From Alectoria sarmentosa (Eukaryota > Ascomycota > Lecanoromycetes > Lecanorales > Parmeliaceae), in assembly GCA_009733775.1 (NCBI GenBank), contig WOGZ01000101.1, forward strand, positions 41,839 through 105,838: a DNA stretch of 64,000 nt, given 5' to 3'. Shown here piece after piece: positions 1 to 9,028 of the stretch (positions are counted from its first letter, which is position 1; each line of letters begins with the position of its first letter). The position numbers and the translations under genes are program-made. The notes beneath the pieces are model-generated. The model was not told the origin of the DNA, searched no databases, and was given only the letters and a program-made list of their open reading frames with translations.

Positions 1-3000
1 TTATTTTTAAATGAGAAATAAAATTCGCATTTGTTATATATGTGATCACTTTTTTTATTAACGAAGTGCACGTTATATATATTATTATAATTATTTTTAT
101 CAAAATTAGCAAATTTTTTATCAAATATTAAAGTAAGTTTCTCGATAATATAATATTATTAAAAATCAATAAATTTATTATACTCGTCGTCAAAACTTTT
201 ATTAACATTTTCATTTATTTAATAAATTCGTTATTGTTACGAATACGATGAATATCGAAATTGATTATCTTAAAAAGATTATTAATATAACGATTTATTA
301 TTATTATAAAATAGTTTAATTAATATAATTAATATTATAAATAAACGTTATAATTAATTATCAATTTGAAGCGATTGAAAATCTAACTTGTTTATATTTA
401 AGTCAGCGATGATTTGAAATTATTAAAATAAATTTTCGCTTAAGCGTTAATTTAATTGTGATAGATTTTTATTTAAATATTAAAATTATTAATTAATATA
501 AATATTAATATTATATTAACGAGAAATGAAAAATTGTTAAGTATAATAAAATTGATTAAATTAATTAAATTAACGATCGTAAAATTGTTATTCAAAATCG
601 ATATTTTATTGTTTTTGTTATTGTTAACAAAATTGAGATTAATCATAATTATTTTTATTATTATTTTTAAATCGAGATTGTCGATTTAATTATTGAATTG
701 AAATTTTTATGTTTAATTTTTCTTTTATATATTTATTGTTATGGTTTTTTTCTTTTTATCTTTCTTATGTGCCTGTGTCACATTTACATCAGTATTCGAT
801 ATGCTCGATATGCTCGATATGCCTTCATGCTTGCGCTAGTTTCGATTCGGCCTAGCGCTTTGGCGAGTGCGCACCCTCTTCATGGTGTCGCTTTTTGTAA
901 TTACTTTTCATAAATAATATTCTTTACATATTATCAATATAAGTTATTGCACACACATTAAGTCCTTAACATTTATTTGCATAAGTTTATTATTTATATT
1001 TGCAATCATTAAAATTTATAAAATATGAGTTAATTATAATAATCTTCTCAGACTTTTTAATGTTTCGACGAAGTTTTAAGTTAATGTTATTATAAATAAT
1101 GTCAAGTTGATTTTTAATAAAAATTATGTTAGCGTTTTTAATCGATTGAAGAATTTTTTAAATATATTTATATAATTTACGTCGAGTGTTAATATTATAT
1201 AAAGTGTAATGTTTATAAAGCATAACATTAATAATTATCGTAATAAATTTCTTAAATTTATCGATAAACAAAATAACTTATTCGTTTATATCGTTATCGA
1301 ATTTAATAATTCGACGTTTCGTAATTGAGAATTTAATAGTTTATTATTTTAAAGTCGTGTCACGTAAATTCATTTATAGATTTTTTCGTATTAAATTAAC
1401 ATTTTTAACGATAATAAGATTTTTAACACGTTTAATAAATAAATATATATCACGAAAATATGTTTTTTTATTAATATACTCGATTGTTGATTTATTGTTA
1501 ATTGATTTATCGTTATATATAAAATCGAAAAAGTTTAAATTATTAATATTTCATTTGCTCTCGTTATTATCTTTTATTATAATAAATTCGAAAAGTTCGA
1601 ACTTATTAAATAAGTTTTATTATTTAATTTATAATAAATATTCGATAACGTATTAAATTATAATAACATTAATAATTGTTTATATATTTGAATCGATAAT
1701 AAAGATTATGTTAATAAGACGATTAATAAAATCAATCAATGAATAATAGATAATTTTTTCAACAAAGGTTGTTTTGATAATAAAGTCGTTTATATTTGAA
1801 AATGAAAATATCGAATTAATAACGATAAATGTAATAATTAACGAGATATATAAAATAGTTTCGATAAAAAATAAATCTTCGAAAAGACGACGTAATTGTT
1901 TAATAATTGCTTTAAAGTTACGAACTATTAATTTAATTATTATTCGATCGATGATTTAATTTTTTGATTAAGTTTATTATAATTCGATAAGCGAATTAAA
2001 TAATGAAAACCTTAATCGAGCACGTTGCTTTTTTATTATAATTAAAAAAAAAGTTACTTTAATAAATTTAAATGTATTTTTTATAAAATAACTAATAATT
2101 AATCGAATAATGAAATTAATAAAATCACTTAATTAATGATCAAAATTAATGAAATCTTGTAACTGCTAAACTTGAACGACGATGTTACGAAAAATAACGA
2201 TGTTACGAGAAATTGACGAGGTAATCAAATTAATAAGAAAATATCTTATAAAGATCACTTAATAATCAACGTATTGATTAATAAACTTGATAATATAATT
2301 GTTAATAAATCGATTAATAATAACTATTATGTTAATTAATAAAGGTTTTTAATTTAATAAAAGTCGATCAGATGGTGATTATGCTGAATAAATATTATTA
2401 TTATTATTATAAATGCATATGCTTTTATAAATGTGATTATGAAAATGAATATAAAATTGATTAATTCTTTTCTTTACAAAATTAGTTATTTATATAAATT
2501 TGCCAAGTCATTAATTTAATAAAATATTTTTTTGATAAGTGTAATCGTTAAATGAGATAAATATTTCGATAAAATAAGTGCTTATTATAATTATTATAAC
2601 AATAAATAAATTGTTTTATATTTAAATTGATATAAAAAAAGCTTAATAAAATATAAGCATAAATTATTAAAAAGTTGACGATGCTTTCACGAAATATCGA
2701 TAAATTTATTACTTTTATAACGTTATATTTTATTATAAATAAAGAATAAAATAATCGACGATAAGTTATACTTTATCAAATTATCGTTTAATATTTTTAA
2801 AAAATATATTTATCGATTTCTTTTAACTTACTTCACGATTATTAAAATTCAAAAATCGCTTGAAATTATTATAAAAAAATAATAAAAACTCGTATTTTCA
2901 ACGATAAAATCTTATCGAAAAATAAAATATATCGCAATAATTTATATAATTATAACGTATTTATTAAATTATAAAGATAAAATTTATAAAAAATGCGTAT

Positions 3001-3230
3001 CTTTAAAATTTTTAATTGCATTTTTAAATTTACTTTTTTCGTATATCATATCGAACACGATTTAAAAATCACATTATCGTTTTTTAAGTTTAAAAACACA
3101 TAAAATGTTTTTATTCATAATTTTCAATATTCGCGAATATTAATATTTGTTATATCGAAAGATTATCGAATGTGATTTTCTTTAATTAAGGATTATTTAT
3201 TTTTTCGAATAACCTGCTATAAGGGGTGAG
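1..3230. repeat. AT-rich, RIP-like gene-free block (left edge of window)
   Basis: Almost all A and T with stop codons in every frame. The surviving C is mostly followed by G or T, while CA and TG are rare, which is the pattern left by RIP (CpA to TpA). Only short chance ORFs are present. A small patch of more normal composition lies at about 797-890 and includes three tandem copies of the 9-mer cgatatgct (797-823). The right boundary is abrupt at about 3205-3235. The original element cannot be identified. Confidence 0.85.
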
Positions 3231-3555
3231 CGCTATATGAAAATTCGATTCCCTTATTTTAACCCTGACGACGACAGTTTGGGTAAACCTCCCCCTCGAT
3301 TAGGGCGTACCCTAAGTCGGAAACAAAAACAACTTTAAGCTAGATAGGCTGGAACCATGACATTCTTAGTATTACTAAGCAGGGAAGTTCATAAGCTATA
3401 TTTCGTAGTTAAAAAATCCATCATCCTTTCTACCCACTAGATCAGGGATCCTGTCTTTTCTGTACCCTGCACATCAATTTTCTCTTTTCGACCGCAACAC
3501 GAAATGAACCTAGACTCGCTATGTGTAGTGAGCACCAAAAGCCTCATGGAGCGCC
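3231..3555. other. Spacer downstream of first UstYa-type gene
   Basis: Normal-composition sequence between the AT-rich block and the 3' end of the first DUF3328 gene. It probably holds that gene's 3' UTR. No other gene is seen. Confidence 0.5.
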
Positions 3556-4515
3556 TCAGGTTGACGCCACTGGCCGAGAGACCTGATACGCTGGGTCTGT
3601 AGGATGATTCTTCACCATCCACCTGCGCACTTCGTCCTATCGTTACTTAGCCGGCAGCCCATGCCATGCGGATCGCGTATTTAACTTACCCAGTTACGGC
3701 ACTGATGCGGAATTCCGTAGCCATCAACATGCTCCGGGTTGGACTCGGATCGCCACTCGAGCGTGGTATCAGCCTGGCACAGAATGTTCTGCTTGACATA
3801 GTCAACGCAGTGAAAGAGATGAGCAAGCTTGCCCTTGGGCAGCTCGACTGAAGTATTGGCAACGTGTAACTCGCTCATGGTACCCTCATCGCGCGTCATG
3901 AGCCCGACAAGCGCGTTTCGGATCATTCGCTATGTCCCAAACCAGTCAGTGGCCAGGCGTCCCAGATACGGACCTCGACTCCCTCCGTACTCACCATGCA
4001 ATGGTACTCGTGTGTGACAACCACGCCGTACACGCCCGCCCCAGGTACCGCCGTCTTTAGGCCGGGCCTCAACCCAAACTGCTTCCAATTCGGTATGGTT
4101 ACCATCCCTGAGTCGTCGATTAGGTTCTGCCATAGGTCGTGTGCCACTGGACTGAACTCCCACTCGTCTGAGGACGCGAACGTCGTCTCGTGCATCGCAA
4201 CTGCGCCCAGGTTTAGTGTAGGTATACAAGCTGTGCCATAGTAGCCTTACACTGAGGTACTGGTCCCTTGTGCGGTACATAGAACGTCCGAGCGAGCAGA
4301 ATTGTTTCGACCACGACCAATGCAGTCAAGATACTAACGATAAACCCAGAAGCACGCCGACGGAATTTTGTACGTCGTTGGGAACGTGTATCCTTCTCAG
4401 AATCGGCCAGGATATCATAGCCATAGGCGCTAGAGCTTCTTGAGGGGCTTTCTACGAGAAAAGGAGCCTTTCTCAGTTCATCGCTACCTTTGTGCCCCGA
4501 GAGTGAGTCCAACAT
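3556..4515 (-). CDS. UstYa/DUF3328-family oxidase, copy 1 (RiPP cyclisation-type)
   Basis: Four exons on the minus strand: 4515-4251, 4200-3995, 3929-3690 and 3636-3556, giving 263 residues in one continuous frame. The introns are 50, 65 and 53 nt, GT-AG, with CTAAA, CTGAC and CTAAG branch motifs. Residues about 56-76 form a membrane anchor after a basic Arg/Lys stretch. Both family signature motifs are present: HEYHC (152-156) and HLFHC (194-198). A C-terminal HQCRNW then DEVRRW follows. The last acceptor (TAG at 3637-3639) was chosen because it restores the conserved CR-W-x(n)-W tail; a later acceptor gives an unrelated tail. UstYa proteins are copper-type oxidases that cyclise core peptides in ustiloxin, phomopsin and asperipin pathways. 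A second homologue and a repeat precursor lie next to it. An upstream in-frame ATG-less extension to 4647 was rejected in favour of the ATG at 4515. Confidence 0.88.
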
Positions 4516-5219
4516 GTTACTGAGGTATGTTAGAGAGTGGGAGTAAGAGCGAAAGACGTGACAGCGGCTTGGGGAGTGGACTGACTCGAGGCAGAATACC
4601 TGGTTAAGAACAAACGATTTTCCAAATAGACCGGACCCCGCAGTCAAGACTGATTCAAGCCCGCGCTAGGAGAAAGTCATGCCATTCAAGTTTGACGAAC
4701 AGTCTCCTGCCGGTTCAGGACGTCTTTGTCTCGGAGAACATGCAGCGCGCGAGACTCTGGTCGTGCAGTGCACTTGTGAACTGCCAATCAAGGTCGAGAC
4801 CGAGTGCCTCCTAGAGGCCAACGGGAGCCAATGGGGACGTTGACACAACTAGAGTGCTCATACTGGATCCAATTGCCTTATCACTGATATGTTATCTTTT
4901 TTGGTTCAACATGGACGCGGGATTTTCTCTATTGCGCTAAGCTAAATTGAAATTGCCTATTTCGGAGTATCGAAACATTTGGCGTCTCTCGCGCAGCTTC
5001 TCTGCAATATCCACGTCTTCAAAAGCTCGAGCATTATTGCAAGCCTGAATTCCGCGGACTAATGTGACGTGCTACTGCCCGCTTGACGATATGTCTGGGG
5101 AGTAATTTCAACGTTCCGTTTCTCATTTGTACGTTTATGACTGTTTTAGTTGGGCCCGCCACCCCAAGAGCATGAGATAAAATATGGTTACAATGACCCA
5201 ATTACTAACACCACCGCGA
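4516..5219. other. Spacer between the two UstYa-type genes
   Basis: About 700 bp holding the upstream region of copy 1 and the 3' UTR of copy 2, which lie in tandem on the minus strand. No additional open frame is convincing. Confidence 0.5.
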
Positions 5220-6249
5220 CTAAGACACATCAATTTTATTAGACGCAATCTGGTTGAGCGAGAGCGCTTGCTTGTATGCCTCTGACATATGATGGATCGG
5301 AGCGTTCTTCGGTTTCCTGATGGTCGATTTGAAGTATGACATATCGACCGATTTCTCCTCTTGCCACTTGAGGATCGTGTCGAAATCGCGGCAGATATGT
5401 GTGTCATCGAAATTGGGGAATGGGATCTGCTGGATGTCCACCCAGTAATGCATGATCGGCTCGACCGACGCGCTACAAGTGAGAGCTTGCAGGACAATCT
5501 CCAGACAGTGTGACACATGAGCTTGATGCGATGGCGTCGGAATATCGTCGACGAACTTTCCACCGTAGTAGTCATCAAAGTAGATTTCCTTCCGGAGGGC
5601 GTTCAGGCAATGAATCTGATGGAACACATCCAGACGTGCGATATGGGCGTCATCACCGAAATCATAGGAATGTGGGAATCTTGCCGTGTCTCGTGGATCA
5701 ACGCCTCGTTTCCTGACGTCTTCGGAGGTCATGGGAATGGGGTTGATGTTCCCGAGGCGGGCCCAGGCTGCATCGACTTCTGGAGAAGGAGGCTGACGAT
5801 AGATGGATGGATGAGGTGGATCAGTGAAGGAACCGTTGCGCTTGATCTTTACAATTGGAATGTGAATCTGGTCAAATATAGGAGCTTCACAGACATTAGC
5901 CGCCGACTGTTATACCCTGGGGGGACCACTCACAATGCTCGGAGCTCTTGCGGAGTATGCCGTTATCAAATGGGTCGTCCGGCTTCATAAGCCTGTATCC
6001 ACTGATGCCAAACAGGGTGACTGAAAGGCAGAACACGGCTATGTTGAAAATCAAGATGATGCCATTGCAGTGATTGTAGTGATACAAAGATTTCCTCTTG
6101 GCTAAGAGGGTCTCCGTAGAGCTGGTGTCAGAAGACGCTTCATCCAAGACAGCTTTGACCGAGTATCCTTCGTCGTACACCTCCGCCTTCTCATTGATGA
6201 CATGATAGACATGATTGATGAGATTGTTCTTGAAAAAGTTGGGCGCCAT
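5220..6249 (-). CDS. UstYa/DUF3328-family oxidase, copy 2 (RiPP cyclisation-type)
   Basis: Two exons, 6249-5934 and 5884-5220, give 326 residues. The 49-nt intron has donor GTGAGT, branch GCTAAT and acceptor AAG. The N-terminus is cytosolic, with one membrane segment at about residues 62-84, then a lumenal domain. The lumenal domain starts with a proline-rich stretch and PSPEVDAAWARL, a motif typical of the family. HQIHC (194-198) and HVSHC (228-232) are the paired metal-ligand motifs. HICRDF and a following LKW complete the family pattern. The first in-frame ATG, at 6249, is followed at once by a plausible anchor topology. It shares the minus strand with copy 1, 704 bp upstream of that gene's start, and faces the precursor gene across a 1.4-kb bidirectional promoter. 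Paired UstYa homologues are common in dikaritin clusters, so the two may act together on one peptide. The exact reaction is inferred. Confidence 0.92.
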
Positions 6250-6940
6250 AGCGTAAGAAGTGTTGTCGAAGAGCAGCGGGATTGCGAAGGAAGGGGAGGG
6301 AAGAAGGTTGAGAAGAGCAGCATGTGACCGATAATGCTTCGAGCTGGGCTTTGATGCTACCTAGCTTTTGATTCGCAGCGCACATGAGTTGTCCACTCTG
6401 CCATGGCAATGGCAATGGACCAACCAGCAACATTCTGCCAGACAGCAGTGCTCCTGCATGCGCATGGAGCTATGTCGTCTGTCTTGAAGCCCAGGTCAAT
6501 AGGATGCCGTCCCGTTCCCGTTCCTGTTCCTTGAGAGTTTTACTAGCGTCTATGCGCGTCATCTGCAGGGTAAAGTAAAGTACCTTATTCTAAGTAGACG
6601 GGCAACTACTTATCGCCAACCCACACTTTCTTTGTCCGTATTCATACATCAACTTATATCCGTTCGAATTATCTTCCTGCTTGAGTCTTTGTATCTCGTA
6701 AATGATGTATTCCTGTCGGCGTTCCATCCATCCTGCGATACATATGGCCCAGCGACCACAGCACTTCAAGTTCGCTTCAAATCGTTAGCCTATCACTGGC
6801 TGGCCGAACGCTCATCTGACCCCGCGCAGGCAACGTGCATGAAGCTCTCGGAGCTTGCTCCTTCTTTCCACTTCGCCTCCTCATCGACCTTGTCCTCTTG
6901 AGCTTTAAGTTCGCACACATCATCAATGCAAGCCACCAAG

Positions 6941-7043
6941 CTGCAGCTTCCTTGCTGCTCGTGATATCAACGACTTCGCTGCAGCTTCCTTGCTGCTCGT
7001 AATGTCAATGTCAACGACTTCGCTGCAGCTTCCTTGCTGCTCG
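6941..7043. repeat. Three direct repeats of ctgcagcttccttgctgctc
   Basis: Copies start at 6941, 6979 and 7023. Each is followed by a related spacer (gt-at-tcaa-cg-cttcg), so the unit is about 38-44 bp. They sit in the divergent promoter region, about 650 bp before the precursor start codon. Confidence 0.85.
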
Positions 7044-7225
7044 TAATGTCAACGCCTTCGCGCAAGCTACTGTTCTCTTTCCGCAAGGTCAAACCATCCT
7101 TCGCCGCTATTGAAGACGCCACTATGCGGTTGGAAAGTCGCTGTCCAACCAGGCCACATACACTTCACGCCGAATGCTTTGCGCCGTGGCTTCGAATGTT
7201 AAATCCCTCAAATAGCTCACTATCC

Positions 7226-7441
7226 TGACGGCATGTTCTTGACCAGCTGATCCAGCACGACATGAGTATGACTCAGGCCTTGCTCGTTGCAGTAGGAACG
7301 GAACTCTGCGGAGAGATATCAATCACCCTGGATCCTGCACGTCGGAGGGGTTCGACGGCATGTTACTGACTAGCTACTCTAACACGACATGAATGTGACA
7401 GAGGCGTTGCTCGTTGCAGTAGAAGCAAAACTCTCAGAGAA
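7226..7441. repeat. Imperfect direct duplication, about 90 bp with 127-bp offset
   Basis: Both copies begin gacggcatgtt (7227 and 7354), share cacgacatga and ttgctcgttgcagtag, and end near ctc-gagaga. Both lie in the divergent promoter region of the RiPP locus. They diverge by scattered substitutions and look older than the three short repeats upstream. Confidence 0.75.
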
Positions 7442-7685
7442 CAGGCAGATACGGACAGAGTCAACTAGGAAAGTGATTCGAAAAAATGTGGGTTAATGCA
7501 TAGATACGGGATTCTTCTCTTTTTCGTCACGTCTATTGCCAATAGTGTCTGCAAGATGGAGGCTTAGCAACGAGTCCACAATCAAAGTACAAAGGAAGGC
7601 TCGGTTCCACTCTCAGACCATCTCCGACTCCTGCTCCATATCTTTACGAATCTCTTCAACCCTACGACACACTCGAATTTTCACC

Positions 7686-8288
7686 ATGCATCTCAAACAT
7701 CTGCTTACTGTGGGAGCTTTGCTCTTCACTGTGTTGGAGGCCGCCCCTTTGGCTGGTATTTCCAAAGCTCCCGTTTGTCTTATGTATTCCATGCTGACTC
7801 CTCTAGCTAACGTGGCATCGGTCCGCAGGAGTAAGTATAATTCGTTCAATTCGTTCAAGCATTGCCTGTTACCATCATGCCCTCTCTATGCCAAACTTGA
7901 TTTGGAAGTGCTAAAAAGCTCACATGGCTATGTACCATCATCCTCCCCTTTCATGTCCTAGTCCCTCTTTCAGCACTCTATATTTCACTCTCCTTTCTTG
8001 ATACTCATACTCTCCATAGGTCCTGCCGACGAGGCTGTCATGAAACTCTACGAGCACGACAAAGGGAAGCGTGGCGAGGACTCAAGCATGTCGCTGTACG
8101 AGCATGACAAAGAGAAGCGTGACGAGGACTCAAGCATGTCGCTGTACGAGCACGACAAAGAGAAGCGTGACGAGGACTCAAGCATGTCGCTGTACGAGCA
8201 TGACAAAGAGAAGCGTGGCGAGGACGAAGGCATGGCGCTGTACGAGCATGATCACCGCAGCTTTAACGCTGATTTCGCTGACAAGTGA
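7686..8288 (+). CDS. Secreted multicore RiPP precursor, five LYEHD units with KR sites (dikaritin/UstA-like)
   Basis: The best model has three exons, 7686-7755, 7807-7830 and 8020-8288, giving 120 residues. Intron 1 (51 nt) has branch GCTGAC; intron 2 (189 nt) starts GTAAGT. The 24-nt middle exon keeps the frame, so skipping it also yields a valid protein. Residues 1-20 or so are a signal peptide (MHLKHLLTVGALLFTVLEAA). A short spacer with an RR pair follows. Next come five cores: KLYEHD, three SLYEHD and one ALYEHD. Each of the first four is followed by KGKR or KEKR, a Kex2 site, and units 2-4 repeat (G/D)EDSSMSLYEHDKEKR. The last copy ends in HRS and a short acidic tail. This is the layout of UstA, PhomA and asperipin precursors: signal peptide, acidic spacers, Tyr-containing cores and KR sites. 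The core sequence matches none of those I know. The adjacent UstYa-type genes support the call. The product structure and any toxicity are unknown. Confidence 0.88.
8040..8252 (+). repeat. 48-bp coding tandem repeat of the precursor
   Basis: The KR codons (aagcgt) recur at 8067, 8115, 8163 and 8211, exactly 48 bp apart. The three inner units are nearly identical in DNA. The array is far shorter than the duplications normally targeted by RIP, which may be why it survives beside RIP-decayed DNA. Confidence 0.95.
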
Positions 8289-8953
8289 AAGTGAATAGCG
8301 ATTAGCTGTAGCCAGTATAGTGCTCGTCCTGCGGCAGCTTCAAGGGGGATGAGAGAATCTACGATGGTTTGAAAGTAGAAGCATTTAGCTCGATAACCTT
8401 GAAGAGACTTGCGCTATCTATTTCCCTACTCTATTTTGCAGATACCAGTCACGCCAGCAGTGGGGAAGAATACTACGTGCAAATATGTAACCTCAGAGAT
8501 CGGTATTGCCGACACAAGGGGCGTTCAATAGAACTTGTGTCTGTTGCACTGTAAATAGGTAATCCGAATACGCTATCATCCGTCGCGAGCACGTTACACC
8601 TCGACTAAAAGATCATGTAGTGATAGTTTGTCCGAGTACCGATTTTGCTGCCGCCGTTATTTAAGCCTTTAGTATGACATACACTCAGCGCTGAAACTAA
8701 CAGCTTTATAAATTTCAAAAGATATATATCTCTGCGCTCAATTAAACCCTTGCACGCGATATGTAGAAGCCTATCTCATTGAAGTAATTTGTAAATACTG
8801 ACGATGAGGTTCTTGGCCCGACTTGATCTAGAGTCCAGACAAGAGGCTGAGTCGGAATAGCCATCTAAAGCATCTCCAGCCACTTCCCGTATCGCTGTCG
8901 TCTAGAAGCACGGCTCTGTCGCCATACGACCTGTTTCTCTGATGCAGAGACCT
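8289..8953. other. Downstream flank of precursor gene
   Basis: Probable 3' UTR and spacer up to the target-site duplication of the transposon. A 61-residue frame at 8369-8554 lacks an ATG and is not called. Confidence 0.5.
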
Positions 8954-8961
8954 TTTGTATA

Positions 8962-9028
8962 GGCTACTGATACCCGCACGTAGCTTTTTGATACATGTAC
9001 GTAGCCTTTTGATACATGTACATAGCCC
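8962..9028 (+). repeat. Left terminal inverted repeat with internal sub-repeats
   Basis: Starts ggctactgatacccgcac. Contains two copies of tgatacatgtacgtagcctt, the second with one transition, preceded by the related tgatacccgcacgtagcttt. Each TIR is therefore itself a tandem of about 21-bp units, as expected for transposase binding sites. Confidence 0.92.

Larger units (their letters stand above)
6250..7685. promoter_or_regulatory. Bidirectional intergenic region of the RiPP locus
   Basis: This is the only sequence between the start of UstYa-type copy 2 (minus) and the start of the precursor gene (plus), so it must hold both promoters. It contains two separate sets of local duplications (6941-7043 and 7226-7441). 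No ORF here resembles a known protein. No specific binding site could be assigned. Confidence 0.55.

Noticed and set aside
698..913. 71-residue hydrophobic frame in the AT-rich block
   Set aside because: Phe/Leu/Ile/Tyr content reflects T-rich DNA, and stops saturate the surroundings.
1357..1656. 99-residue frame in the AT-rich block
   Set aside because: Composition-driven ORF in RIP-like DNA with no family resemblance.
6941..7043. Regularly spaced 20-bp repeats considered as a CRISPR-like array
   Set aside because: Only three copies, the spacers are themselves related, and the host is a fungus; simple tandem duplication explains them.
8048..8233. Minus-strand repeat frame opposite the RiPP precursor
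   Set aside because: A mirror of the 48-bp coding repeat; the plus frame has the signal peptide, KR sites and introns.
8369..8554. Possible small secreted cysteine protein downstream of the precursor
   Set aside because: The frame has no ATG (it opens with TTG), and no splice acceptor linking it to an upstream signal peptide was evident.
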